Below are positions 28,203-36,787 of a stretch of 64,000 nucleotides of DNA, one piece after another (positions within the stretch are counted from its first letter, which is position 1; each line of letters begins with the position of its first letter). Below the pieces are notes generated by a model. The model was given only the letters and a program-made list of their open reading frames with translations. It did not search any database and was not told where the DNA came from. Where the stretch lies: contig NZ_FRCN01000004.1 of NCBI RefSeq assembly GCF_900142925.1, positions 372,001 through 436,000 on the forward strand, read 5' to 3'. The position numbers were made by a program, and so were the translations under genes. This DNA comes from Chitinophaga sp. CF418. Lineage in GTDB: Bacteria; Bacteroidota; Bacteroidia; Chitinophagales; Chitinophagaceae.

Positions 28203-29057
28203 ATGTCTGCTCCCGTCCCCTTCATTACCTCTTATGAACTGGAGAATATTTCTCCGGCAGGTGTTCCCTTAATGATAGAAAAAATGTCTCCCGCAGGGAA
28301 GGACGAAAGGATGATGCATCTGCACCGTCATAATTTCTATCTACTCGGACTTTGCCTGGAAGGTGCTACTACCCATATGCTGGACTTTAAGCAAGTCACC
28401 ATACAGGCTGGGGAAATGAGGCTGATCATTCCCGGACAGGTGCATCAGGTGATGGCTATCGATGGTTATGGCGATAGTTATGTGATTGCATTTACGGCAG
28501 ATTTTCTACTGCCTGTGCAGACCATATTGCCGAATTATGCAACGGGGCCGGTTCGCCTGCCGGAAGCAGATCTGCAACAGGTCACACAACTATTCAGCCA
28601 GCTGCAAAAGGAGTATATAGAGCGCTTACCACATTATGTGGCAATGTTACAGCATTACCTGGCCCTGCTGATCATGCTCTTTCACCGTCATGCCACTCCC
28701 GATGCACAGGCAGGCCCTCCGCTGCTGACACGCTACCGGGAATTACTGGCCGTACATTTCATTGAATGGACCAAACCTGCCCAGTATGCCAGCGCTATGC
28801 ATGTCTCTGCTGATCATCTGAATGAAGTGGTAAAACAGCATACAGGACAAACACTCTCTGCACATATCAGTGAGCGACGTGTACTGGAAGCAAAGCGTCT
28901 TTTGTTACATGCAAAAGAAAGCATCAAAGAGATTGCCTGGCATCTGCAGTTCAACGAAGTGTCTTATTTCAACCGCTTCTTCAAACAGCATACAGGCTTT
29001 ACACCCGCCGTCTTCAGAGAGAAAGCCCGGGAAAAGTATCCATCTGACCCGGAATAA
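28203..29057 (+). CDS. AraC family transcriptional regulator
   Basis: A 284-residue regulator with an N-terminal cupin-type sensing domain (HRHNFYLLGLCLEGA, then AGEMRLIIPGQVHQVMAI) and a C-terminal double helix-turn-helix AraC domain (about residues 185-280) ending KEIAWHLQFNEVSYFNRFFKQHTGFTP, the second recognition helix signature. The ATG at 28203 is preferred to a GTG at 28143. It lies 39 nt upstream of the siderophore-interacting protein gene on the same strand and is its likely regulator. Confidence 0.9.
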   Translation: MSAPVPFITSYELENISPAGVPLMIEKMSPAGKDERMMHLHRHNFYLLGLCLEGATTHMLDFKQVTIQAGEMRLIIPGQVHQVMAIDGYGDSYVIAFTADFLLPVQTILPNYATGPVRLPEADLQQVTQLFSQLQKEYIERLPHYVAMLQHYLALLIMLFHRHATPDAQAGPPLLTRYRELLAVHFIEWTKPAQYASAMHVSADHLNEVVKQHTGQTLSAHISERRVLEAKRLLLHAKESIKEIAWHLQFNEVSYFNRFFKQHTGFTPAVFREKAREKYPSDPE

Positions 29058-29084
29058 TATAAATACCCGCCTTACAGGCACCCT

Positions 29085-29092
29085 TAGTTTTG
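29085..29092 (+). promoter_or_regulatory. -7 element, leaderless geometry
   Basis: TAGTTTTG matches the consensus and ends 4 nt before the ATG at 29097, so the mRNA is predicted to begin at the start codon. Confidence 0.6.
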
Positions 29093-29096
29093 CGAT

Positions 29097-29756
29097 ATGT
29101 CATACCTGAAAGAAAAAGCCACGGCATTCCTGATGTCGCGGATAGGAAAAGCCGCGCATGTTATTGCTGCGGAATATATTACGGATAGCCTGCTTGCCAT
29201 CACATTGCACCTGCCTGACTTTGAGAAATGGCGCAGTTGTCAGCACCTGAAGTTTGAAACAGGGAAGTCCCACTACCGGGACTATACGCTGGCCCAATGG
29301 GATGAAGCCAGCAAACAGGGTGTCCTGCTTATAGATGTTGGCCATGAAGGCCCGGGCAGTAACTGGGCCAGGCACCTGCTGCCAGGGCAATCCCTGGTGT
29401 ATGCAGGCCCCGGAGGTGGCTTTCATCAGCCTTCAAATGCGGCGCACCTGGTCTGTATAGGTGATGCCAGCGCCATTGGGCAGTTTACCTCTTTATACCA
29501 CCGGAAAGGGGCACAACAGCAGTTATATGCCCTTATCAGTCATCAGCAGTCATTACCTTCCAGCATACTGGATATGCCGGTTATTACCACTTATGGTCAT
29601 ATTACAGGCATTGAGCGCTGGCTACTGCAACAACCCATCCCCATGCACGATACGACATTCTATACTGCCGGACATATTCCCATGGTAGTGCAGATAAGAA
29701 AACTGCTCAAACGGCTCAGAGCGCAACAGGTCAAGGCCCAGGGTTTCTGGGAATAA
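29097..29756 (+). CDS. Siderophore-interacting protein (FAD-dependent ferric reductase family)
   Basis: A 219-residue cytoplasmic flavoprotein of the SIP/ViuB group, which reduces ferric iron bound to siderophores or related chelators. The FAD-binding domain carries HYRDYTLAQWDE (the RxYT-type flavin motif), the phosphate loop appears as GPGSNWARHLLPGQ with AGPGGGF, and the C-terminal NAD(P)H domain ends with the family-typical VKAQGFW. It is somewhat shorter than the usual 230-280 residues. The gene follows an AraC regulator gene. Whether it acts on iron or another oxidised substrate cannot be settled. Confidence 0.85.
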   Translation: MSYLKEKATAFLMSRIGKAAHVIAAEYITDSLLAITLHLPDFEKWRSCQHLKFETGKSHYRDYTLAQWDEASKQGVLLIDVGHEGPGSNWARHLLPGQSLVYAGPGGGFHQPSNAAHLVCIGDASAIGQFTSLYHRKGAQQQLYALISHQQSLPSSILDMPVITTYGHITGIERWLLQQPIPMHDTTFYTAGHIPMVVQIRKLLKRLRAQQVKAQGFWE

Positions 29757-29781
29757 AAAACGCCCCGTGGAAAACGGGGCG
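29755..29781 (-). terminator. Terminator of the susC-susD operon
   Basis: CGCCCCGT pairs with ACGGGGCG across a 5-nt loop, followed on the minus strand by six U residues. It lies between convergent susD and the SIP gene. Confidence 0.8.
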
Positions 29782-29801
29782 CCGCTGTATAGCCGAATTA
29801 A

Positions 29802-31322
29802 TCAATTATAACCATCGTTCTGTTTCAGGTTACCTCCTCCCAGGTCAATCTGACGCTGAGGAATCGGGAACACCTTATTCTTGTCCGCAAATGTTTTGCC
29901 ATGCGCTGCAAAAGCTGCAGCTGCCCGTCCGGGCGACAATGCATTCTGCCTGATCAGGTCAAAGAACCGGTCATGTTCCATGGCCAGCTCCACTCTCCTT
30001 TCATGCCAGATGGACTCCCTGGTTACACTTCCTACAGGCGCCAGGCCGGCACGCGGATGTAGTGCATTGATATCAGTTATCGCCGCCCCTGGATTGTTTA
30101 AAGCCAGCGCCGCCTCTGCATGGATCAGCAGGATCTCTCCATATCGCAGTATGCGCAGATTCTTTGGTAAACGGCCCCTGTTACCGCAGTTGGATTCGGC
30201 GGTCTGGCTGTGATAGGATTTATAATTATAACGGGCATTTTCCACGCTGTCCCTGCCCGGTACGCGGAAGCCGTCCCAGAGGAAAGTACCGTTGGGATTG
30301 ATGAAAATAATGGTAGCAGCCTCCCTGAGATCGCCGGCGTCATACTCATCCAGCAGACTTTGGGAAGGAGTGCCAAATCCCCAGCCCAGATCAGCCCATC
30401 CGAACTTACCACCGGCACGGGGCGCCTGACATTCTGCATAGTTGGCAATAGCCGCTTCACAGGCTGAATTTATTCCCGTCTGCACTTCAAACAGGGATTC
30501 CTTACTATTGGCCCCTGCTTCCCGCCAGATTTCGAAATAGTTGTCCAGCAGACCATAAGCGCCCACTTTCTGGGTGATGATGGAATCTGTAAGACTGAAT
30601 GCCCGTTGCCAGTTCTGGCGGTATAACATCACCTTGGCCAGCATACCGGCGGCAGCGCCTTTTGAGGCCCTACCCGCAGCTGAATTAGGGGCGCCTTTCG
30701 TAGCCACGTTGGCCAGGGCAAATTCAAGATCTTCTATGATCAAAGCATATATCTCATCAACACTGGCTTTAGTCTGAAAGGTGGCGCTACCCGCTTCCTG
30801 TGGCGTGATCACCCTATCTATCTTAGGCACACCGCCAAAGAAACGCACGAGGTCAAAATAGAAATAGGCCCGCAGAAAACGCACTTCTCCCATCAGCTGA
30901 TTTTTCATTGTCGCATCCAGCGTACTTGATTCCAGTGAAGACAGCGCCTGATTGGCACGTGACACACCCAGAAAGAAAAGCCTCCAGGTGCTGTTCAGCG
31001 TATTGACAGAAGCATTCATTGTCAGGTTGTCCAGAGCGCCTGAGTTAGGCATATCATCGCCGGTATTACTGCCTTTATCTGCATCATCAGAGGCAATATT
31101 GGTCATCTGTACAAAGGCAAAACCATGCATATCACCTTCCCACATAGTATTGTACACACCTACCACCAGTTTCTGAGCGGTAGCCGGGTCCAGGGCTGAA
31201 GCCTCCTGGTCCAGCTGTCCCTGAGGTTTTACATCCAGGTAATTGCTGCACGAAGTAACACCGCTTAACAGTGCCGTCATGAGGCAGCACCAGATAGTTT
31301 TATATTTGCGTATAAGATTCAT
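29802..31322 (-). CDS. SusD/RagB family nutrient-binding outer membrane lipoprotein
   Basis: A 506-residue lipoprotein with a signal sequence and lipobox ending at Cys25 (GVTSC), then NYLDVKPQGQ, the usual SusD N-terminus. TPR-like helices follow, with the RAYFYFDLVRFFGGVPKI motif (around residue 155), and the end of the protein carries FPIPQRQIDL. SusD proteins sit on the outer surface as a lid over the partner SusC channel and capture glycans. It lies 11 nt after susC and ends at a terminator. Enzymes that would reveal the substrate are not adjacent. Confidence 0.93.
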   Translation of the reverse strand: MNLIRKYKTIWCCLMTALLSGVTSCSNYLDVKPQGQLDQEASALDPATAQKLVVGVYNTMWEGDMHGFAFVQMTNIASDDADKGSNTGDDMPNSGALDNLTMNASVNTLNSTWRLFFLGVSRANQALSSLESSTLDATMKNQLMGEVRFLRAYFYFDLVRFFGGVPKIDRVITPQEAGSATFQTKASVDEIYALIIEDLEFALANVATKGAPNSAAGRASKGAAAGMLAKVMLYRQNWQRAFSLTDSIITQKVGAYGLLDNYFEIWREAGANSKESLFEVQTGINSACEAAIANYAECQAPRAGGKFGWADLGWGFGTPSQSLLDEYDAGDLREAATIIFINPNGTFLWDGFRVPGRDSVENARYNYKSYHSQTAESNCGNRGRLPKNLRILRYGEILLIHAEAALALNNPGAAITDINALHPRAGLAPVGSVTRESIWHERRVELAMEHDRFFDLIRQNALSPGRAAAAFAAHGKTFADKNKVFPIPQRQIDLGGGNLKQNDGYN

Positions 31323-31333
31323 TTTGTTCCGTT

Positions 31334-34300
31334 TTAAAATGTGACATTAACACCCAGCGCAAAAGTGCGGGTGGTTGGATAAGCGTTCAGTTCAATACCG
31401 GCATCCAGGATACCGCTTTTGTTGTTGGTGGCGTTTGCGTCGTCAATAGTACCACCTGGCAATTCCGGGCTGAAGCCACTGAACTTCTTCAATGTGAAAA
31501 GGTTCTGTGAAGTGGCATACACGCGGAAATTACTGATGCCGATCGCCTTCATACATTTGGCCGGGATGGTATATCCCAGCATCAGGTTGTTAAGACGCAG
31601 ATAAGTACCTGATTCCACGAAATAGGTAGAAGCAGGGGTACCGGACGAAATAATCCGGGGATCAGTGGAAGATGGCCGTTCAGTCGTCCAGCGTTTTTCA
31701 GCATATTTTGCCTCTATATTATCTGCCGGGTCAAAACGGAAAGCCTTTTTACCGTTATAGATCTTGTTCCCTGCGTTGCCGTAGAAGTTGGCGCTCAGGT
31801 CAAATCCTTTATAATTAAGGCCCAGGTTAAATCCAAAGAAACATTTAGGCTGGAATGAGCCTGCGTAAATTTTGTCGTTATCATCGATATCGCCGTCGCC
31901 ATCCACATCCCTATATTTCAGATCGCCGGGAGCAGCGCCAGGCTGGATCACGTTGCCGTTGGTGCCCTTATAGTTATCTATTTCCGCCTGGTCCCTGAAT
32001 ACGCCAATAGCATCCCTGACATAGAAACTACCCACAGGATGACCGTTGTCTGTACGGGTCACAAAGCTCTGTTGCCCGACGTTACCACCAAGTAGCGCCT
32101 GCCCGCCATTAAGACCTGTGAGCTCGTTCGTGTTAAAGGTGATATTACCGCCTATATTGTAGCCCAGATCCTCAGTGATCTTATCCTTCCAATTCAGGGA
32201 GATCTCCCAGCCCTGGTTCTTAAAAGAGGCAGCATTGGTGATGTAGGAGTTGTCCTGGTCCCCCAGGATAGCAGGTGTGTTAACAATCACCAGTGCGTCT
32301 GTTGTCTTTTTACTGTAGTAGTCCACTTCACCACTCAGCCTGCTCTTCAGCAGGGCAAATTCGACGCCGACATCATATTGGGTGGTAGCCTCCCATTTCA
32401 GGAAGGGGTCTTTTATCTCTTTCAGTGCACCGCCGATGTTAACAATACCATCAAACACATAAGGAGCGTCCACGCTGGTCACAGCTATATAGGCATTGGT
32501 GGGGATATTGTCGTTACCCAGTTTACCCCAGCTGCCACGCAGTTTCAGGAAATCAAAAACGCCATTCCCTTTCATGAAACTTTCCTCAGAGATCACCCAG
32601 CCCAGCCCTACGGTAGGGAAATATCCCCAGCGTTTGCTGAACTTTGAGCTCCCATCTGCACGGATGGAAGCACTCAGCAGGTAGCGGCCGCCATAACCAT
32701 AGTTGATACGTCCTACAAACGACTGACGCGCATACTTGTCGCCCACATTCGCGATGGTGGACTGTATATTGGGATCGCCCAGATCCAGGTACCAGAGGTC
32801 TTCACTTTCCGGTACATTGATACGTACCCCTTTCAGGGAAGTACTGTAGAATCCTTCTGTTACGGAACCAGCCAGTACAGTTATAGAGTGCTTATCAAAG
32901 GTTTTGTCAAAAGTGATGGTATTATCCCATACCCAGCCCTGGGAGCGATATTCTTCCCGGGTCAGACGGCTGTTCTGGTTCTGTTGGTTACCACCAGCCA
33001 CGAGGAAGGTCTTATCGTCATTAAAGTACTGGTAAGCATAGATGCGGTCATTTCCATATTTCAGGTCCGCATTAAAGCCGGAGCGGAATTTCAGGAAGGG
33101 CACCGGGGAATATTCCAGGGCCACATTACCCTGTAAACGGTTTTCCTGGCGTCCGTCATTCCTTTTATTCAGCGACAGCAGGGGGTTACCCACGTTGGCC
33201 CAGCCGGAGGTATTGCCATACCTGCCGCCTTCCATGGCCTTGATAATGGGGGATGCTCTGTAAACGTTCCGGTAGGTATCTCCCAGTTCCACATCGCGGG
33301 AGGTAGCCCGGGAATAGGACAACTGGGCAGTGAAGCGCAGCTGGTCGGTAATATTGATCTCATTGTTGGCCCTGAAGGTGAACCGTTTGAAATTGTTGGT
33401 AGTGATGATACCGTCTTCCTGTATATAACCGCCACTCAGGTAATAGGTGCTTTTCTCAGAGCCCCCTGACACGGAGATATTGTGATTCATCTGAAATGCT
33501 TTTCTGAGCACCTCGTCATACCAGTTGGTCGTACCGTTGAAAACGTAGGGGTTGTTCACAGGATCTTTACCCGGTGCTGCATCGGCGAGATAGTCAATGT
33601 ACTGCTCGCGGCTAGCCATTTTTACCAGGCTGGAGGCCTCCCGGAAGCCGGCGTTCGCATCATATCTTATCTGGGCTGCGCCAGCCTTTCCTTTACGGGT
33701 AGTGATGATAATGACGCCGTTGGCAGCACGCACACCGTAGATGGCGGCGGAAGCATCTTTCAGCACGTCCATGGTTAAGATATCTGCGGTGGCGATATTG
33801 CGGATATCATCCGTCAATACGCCATCCACAACATACAAGGGGTTGGCACCCGCCAGCACTGATCCGGTACCACGTACCCTGATCTGCGGCTGGGAGTTGG
33901 GTTGTCCGGAAGAGATCACCTGCACCCCGGCTATACGGCCCTGGGCAGCCTGCGTGACCGTCTGCACCGGCTGGGTCAGCAAGTCCTCACCTTTGACAGA
34001 AGAAATAGACCCTGTAAGGTCTTTTTTACGCTGGGTACCATATCCTATTACCACGACCTGTTCCAGCTGACTTTCCGAAGATTTCATGATAATATTCAAC
34101 GGGGATGTTCCTGCTTTTACTTCCTGGCTTACATAACCGAGATATGAAAAGACGAGTGTATCTTTTCCTGCCGGCAGATTGATGGAGAAAACACCATCCG
34201 GACCTGAGGTTGTACCTGTATTGGTCCCTTTGACACGGATGGTCACTCCTATGAGGCCGACTCCGTTATTGTCCTTTACAGTCCCTCTTACGGGTCCTTC

Positions 34301-34441
34301 CTGCTCTGCAGATCTACTGCTTTGGGTAGAGGGGGCAGCTCCCTCTGCCGGGGCAGACGACTGCTGTGCCACAGCCGGGAAGGCTGTAATAAGGGCCAAT
34401 AGCAGCAAAGCTCCGGCTTTGTTTGTACCATTAATTCTCAT
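31334..34441 (-). CDS. SusC/RagA family TonB-linked outer membrane transporter
   Basis: A 1035-residue outer membrane beta-barrel. A signal peptide (cleavage after AVA) is followed by a carboxypeptidase-regulatory-like domain (about residues 50-125, GTVKDNNGVGLIGVTIRVKG), a plug domain beginning VVVIGYGTQRKKDLTGSISS, and a large barrel that ends in an aromatic-terminated strand (GVNVTF). It imports bound oligomers using TonB energy and works with the SusD lipoprotein encoded directly downstream. A LuxR-type regulator gene lies 315 nt upstream on the same strand and may control the pair. Confidence 0.94.
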   Translation of the reverse strand: MRINGTNKAGALLLLALITAFPAVAQQSSAPAEGAAPSTQSSRSAEQEGPVRGTVKDNNGVGLIGVTIRVKGTNTGTTSGPDGVFSINLPAGKDTLVFSYLGYVSQEVKAGTSPLNIIMKSSESQLEQVVVIGYGTQRKKDLTGSISSVKGEDLLTQPVQTVTQAAQGRIAGVQVISSGQPNSQPQIRVRGTGSVLAGANPLYVVDGVLTDDIRNIATADILTMDVLKDASAAIYGVRAANGVIIITTRKGKAGAAQIRYDANAGFREASSLVKMASREQYIDYLADAAPGKDPVNNPYVFNGTTNWYDEVLRKAFQMNHNISVSGGSEKSTYYLSGGYIQEDGIITTNNFKRFTFRANNEINITDQLRFTAQLSYSRATSRDVELGDTYRNVYRASPIIKAMEGGRYGNTSGWANVGNPLLSLNKRNDGRQENRLQGNVALEYSPVPFLKFRSGFNADLKYGNDRIYAYQYFNDDKTFLVAGGNQQNQNSRLTREEYRSQGWVWDNTITFDKTFDKHSITVLAGSVTEGFYSTSLKGVRINVPESEDLWYLDLGDPNIQSTIANVGDKYARQSFVGRINYGYGGRYLLSASIRADGSSKFSKRWGYFPTVGLGWVISEESFMKGNGVFDFLKLRGSWGKLGNDNIPTNAYIAVTSVDAPYVFDGIVNIGGALKEIKDPFLKWEATTQYDVGVEFALLKSRLSGEVDYYSKKTTDALVIVNTPAILGDQDNSYITNAASFKNQGWEISLNWKDKITEDLGYNIGGNITFNTNELTGLNGGQALLGGNVGQQSFVTRTDNGHPVGSFYVRDAIGVFRDQAEIDNYKGTNGNVIQPGAAPGDLKYRDVDGDGDIDDNDKIYAGSFQPKCFFGFNLGLNYKGFDLSANFYGNAGNKIYNGKKAFRFDPADNIEAKYAEKRWTTERPSSTDPRIISSGTPASTYFVESGTYLRLNNLMLGYTIPAKCMKAIGISNFRVYATSQNLFTLKKFSGFSPELPGGTIDDANATNNKSGILDAGIELNAYPTTRTFALGVNVTF

Positions 34442-34756
34442 AACGATAATTTTTGTTGCTTGGGTTTGATCAATTTCTGTGATGTCCGTGCGATGTTAAG
34501 TATTCAAAAGTTTTAGGCTCGCTGGTGAAATAATGACAGTTCAAAATATGAAGACAGAGGTACGGGTAAACGGACAAACGACCGCCCTACAATACATGGA
34601 TTATATGCTACGGGTACTGCGGGTTAGTACAAAATCCTAATAACACGGGAGACAAGCTGCTGCTGTTGCAGACAATACGGTCTGGCCGAAAATAGCATGT
34701 TCCAGTTAGATAACAAAACAGGGAATAAAAAGTTAAGGATGGGGGAACGAACAGGC
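34442..34756. other. Gene-free leader region upstream of susC
   Basis: A gap of 315 nt between the regulator stop and the susC start. I see no ORF, repeat or clear TAnnTTTG element in it, although the susC promoter and a long 5' leader must lie here. Confidence 0.5.
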
Positions 34757-35353
34757 TCAGCTACCTACCAGTCTTTCCTGCATAGCTTTAACGATGGCGC
34801 CGGAACGGGAATTTACATCCAGCTTGCGATAGATATTCATAATGTGTGAGCGTACGGTGCCTACGCTGATGTGGCAATGTTCAGCTATTTTTTTATAGGT
34901 ATCTCCATTTACAAGACAATCCAGTACTTCGAGCTCACGGGGCGACAGGCCATAACGGTGGTCATGACTGTAGGTCGTCTTACGGTTAAAAAAGGCCAAT
35001 ACCTTTTGCACCGCGAGGATGTTGGTTTGCATGGCAGCTTCGTATACCTGGGAAAAGAAATTGGTCAGGGAGACCGGTGGATTCAATGATACATTACGTG
35101 GATGAACGTTGGCTACAGAAAATTCATTGCCATGGGCGGTGAACAGTATGATATTCATGTCAGGGTATGCTGCTTTTAATATACCGGCGGCCTCTGTGGG
35201 CGTTAGTCCGGGTATATCCATGTCCATGAATATGACGTTGCTTATATCTTTCGCTAACTGTTGGATAAGTTGTTTGGCTTCGCCCTGTCCTTCCGCATCT
35301 AAAGCATCGGCTTCATCAGTCTGCCCAGCGCTGTTACGCCTCACATTTTTCAT
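34757..35353 (-). CDS. LuxR-type response regulator with incomplete receiver
   Basis: A 198-residue protein. The C-terminal part (about residues 132-195) is a clear LuxR/GerE helix-turn-helix: LSPRELEVLDCLVNGDTYKK followed by ISVGTVRSHIMNIYRKL. The N-terminal part resembles a receiver but begins late: it contains the phospho-acceptor strand VIFMDMDIPG (D44) and the ILFTAHG threonine strand, but lacks the first strand with the acidic pair, and the conserved lysine is missing (VSLNPP). A different reading frame just upstream (35429-35412) encodes I-L-L-D-D-H, which would fit the missing strand, so the gene may be frameshifted or decayed. It may regulate the adjacent susC-susD operon. Confidence 0.72.
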   Translation of the reverse strand: MKNVRRNSAGQTDEADALDAEGQGEAKQLIQQLAKDISNVIFMDMDIPGLTPTEAAGILKAAYPDMNIILFTAHGNEFSVANVHPRNVSLNPPVSLTNFFSQVYEAAMQTNILAVQKVLAFFNRKTTYSHDHRYGLSPRELEVLDCLVNGDTYKKIAEHCHISVGTVRSHIMNIYRKLDVNSRSGAIVKAMQERLVGS

Positions 35354-35779
35354 AATGTTCTTTTTGGGTTTGAAATGTTGCGAAACCTCCTGCCGGTAAC
35401 TGTAAATACTGGTGATCGTCTAATAGTATGGCACAATATGTTAAAACTGGCTAGATTTCATGGTTTCACATACCTGAAACAAATTTGATACAAATACCAG
35501 CAGTAGTCAATCGGATAAGTATATGATTTTTCAATAAATACTAATAAACAAATTATTCAATATTAAAAATATCCCAAAATGAAAAGCCGGATATCTGGCC
35601 ATAGAAGAGTTTGACATAGGTGTAACGCGGAGTAATTTATGTCAGCAATTTACAGGTAAATACTGAAAAAACTAGTCATGTCTTGCAAGGTTCTGAAACA
35701 AGTTGTAAGTCATTGGACGATATCTTAAAAGTGAGGCGTCCTTAACAATCGGTTAACCACGGATTCAAAATATTATCTC
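35354..35779. other. AT-rich intergenic region, no gene seen
   Basis: No convincing ORF is visible on either strand, apart from the possible lost receiver segment at 35412-35429. The upstream promoter of the regulator is not obvious. It leads into the candidate small RNA unit. Confidence 0.5.
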
Positions 35780-35787
35780 TAGTTTTG
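35780..35787 (+). promoter_or_regulatory. -7 element of a candidate small RNA
   Basis: TAGTTTTG matches the consensus exactly on the plus strand, in a region with no plus-strand gene. A structured segment and an intrinsic terminator follow within 145 nt. Confidence 0.45.
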
Positions 35788-35791
35788 ATAT

Positions 35792-35930
35792 AAATAACCC
35801 TTTTTAGTACTGATTATCAAATATTTTATTTTGTTGCGGTTTATCGATATTCTTGCCATTCTGAAATCCGCAACGGTTGACATGTGAATGTTCAGGGCCC
35901 TTACCCATCAGTTGGTAAGGGCTCTTTTTT
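35792..35930 (+). ncRNA. Candidate structured small RNA, about 135-140 nt
   Basis: The segment starts just after a perfect -7 element and ends at a strong terminator. Between them lies a hairpin in which GTTGCGGTTT (35833-35842) pairs with AAATCCGCAAC (35864-35874). No ORF of useful length is present. It does not resemble tmRNA, 6S, RNase P or SRP RNA by length or motifs that I can recognise. The start is inferred from the promoter position. Transcription has not been shown. Confidence 0.45.
35897..35930 (+). terminator. Intrinsic terminator of the candidate small RNA
   Basis: A 9-bp perfect stem GCCCTTACC/GGTAAGGGC with an 8-nt loop, followed by TCTTTTTT. It is oriented for plus-strand transcription, although no plus-strand gene precedes it. 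Confidence 0.75.
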
Positions 35931-36019
35931 GCCCCCTGTTGAAATATTTATTATCTCCTGTTGAAATACGATTTATGTGCGTCCCCCCATTCCCGTTCCG
36001 GGACGGTTCGTCGTGGTTC

Positions 36020-36060
36020 CCATGCCTTTGCCATGCCTTTACCATGCCTTTACCATGCCG
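36020..36060. repeat. 11-bp tandem repeat CCATGCCTTTA
   Basis: About 3.7 nearly perfect copies of an 11-bp unit (the first copy ends in G instead of A). It is the second tandem array in the window with an 11-bp period, with a sequence unlike that at 624-667. Confidence 0.8.
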
Positions 36061-36110
36061 CTAGCTTGACATGTGACGATTCCGAACTGGGGCCTTCTAT
36101 GGTATAATAG

Positions 36111-36285
36111 GGTCCGACTTCACTTGAGATTCGCTTCGACTTCCTATCTATAGGCTCTCTGGGCCTGCATTACAATAGCTTTTGTATAGCGTTGGCTATA
36201 GAACAGTGCCTATAATGCTATAGTAGAGAGCCTATAGGCTATAGCCTCAGCCGAATTTCCAAGACTGGTCAAGCGAATAAGGACC
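36111..36285. repeat. Nested inverted repeat rich in CTATAG
   Basis: Three symmetric pairs are nested: GGTCC (36111) with GGACC (36281), ATTCGCTT (36129) with AAGCGAAT (36271), and a perfect 13-bp pair CTATAGGCTCTCT (36148) with AGAGAGCCTATAG (36225). The inner 64 bp contain further CTATAG-like words. No ORF is present. It could be a decayed non-autonomous mobile element or a large RNA stem. Confidence 0.6.
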
Positions 36286-36354
36286 TCTTTGATAGCTTTT
36301 TGGCACCTAACGGCCTCAGATATAAACACACGATCCCATGGGCGAACAATGCAC

Positions 36355-36409
36355 GCCCCCGGTCATCATCAGGCTGCAAACATGCGACCCCTGACAGGGT
36401 TGATTGATG
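36355..36409 (-). repeat. REP-like element, copy A
   Basis: In reverse orientation it matches the core of copy C: an interrupted CCCGG, ATCA, CAGG.CT, CAAACATG, then a CCTGnC-GGG stem. It is the most diverged of the three copies. Confidence 0.5.
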
Positions 36410-36487
36410 TTTTGTTGTGGTTACCGGATTCCCCCGGGGGTATCCTTAGGTTATAAACAGAGAATCTGGCGGAGCTAATGACCCCGG

Positions 36488-36519
36488 ATATACACATTTC
36501 ATATACACATTTCATATAC
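36488..36519. repeat. 13-bp direct repeat ATATACACATTTC
   Basis: Two perfect tandem copies and a partial third, lying between REP-like copies A and B. Confidence 0.7.
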
Positions 36520-36532
36520 GCCTTATACGTCT

Positions 36533-36605
36533 TGTAATTCGCTGCATTCAGCCCGCCTGAGGCGGGCGTCATGTTTACAGCCCCTGATGCAATCCCGGGG
36601 ATATA
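36533..36605 (+). repeat. REP-like element, copy B
   Basis: TGTAATTC, a GCATTC word, a GC-rich palindrome (GCCCGCCTGAGGCGGGC), CATGTTTACAGCCCC and a CCCGGGGAT end occur in the same order and spacing as in copy C. Confidence 0.55.
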
Positions 36606-36623
36606 AGGATTAAACAAGGATAT

Positions 36624-36711
36624 AGCTTCGTTTCTCCTATGTCCATCTTACGTTCATCTTAGGTTCAAAGACGTAGGATGAACGTAAGTTGGACATAGGA
36701 GAAACGAAGCT
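36624..36711. repeat. Long near-perfect hairpin with 38-bp arms
   Basis: Arms 36624-36661 and 36674-36711 pair over 38 positions with one mismatch (36646/36689) and one G-T pair, closed by a 12-nt loop. It contains AAGTTGGACATAGG, similar to the 11-bp repeat at 624-667. It is far longer than a normal terminator and lacks a T-run. Confidence 0.8.
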
Positions 36712-36787
36712 TGTACGATGTTAAATGCAGTTAAAAGCGAATCCAAACCGGGGTAAGAAGCACCCATTTATATCGTAGGGAGAGCAT

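Noticed and set aside
36020..36060. CRISPR array
   Set aside because: Units are contiguous 11-mers without spacers and no cas genes are present.
36369..36617. 82-codon minus-strand ORF
   Set aside because: It spans REP-like copies A and B and the 13-bp repeat; no recognisable protein features.
36624..36711. Retron msd or diversity-generating element as explanation of the long hairpin
   Set aside because: No reverse transcriptase gene lies anywhere in the window.
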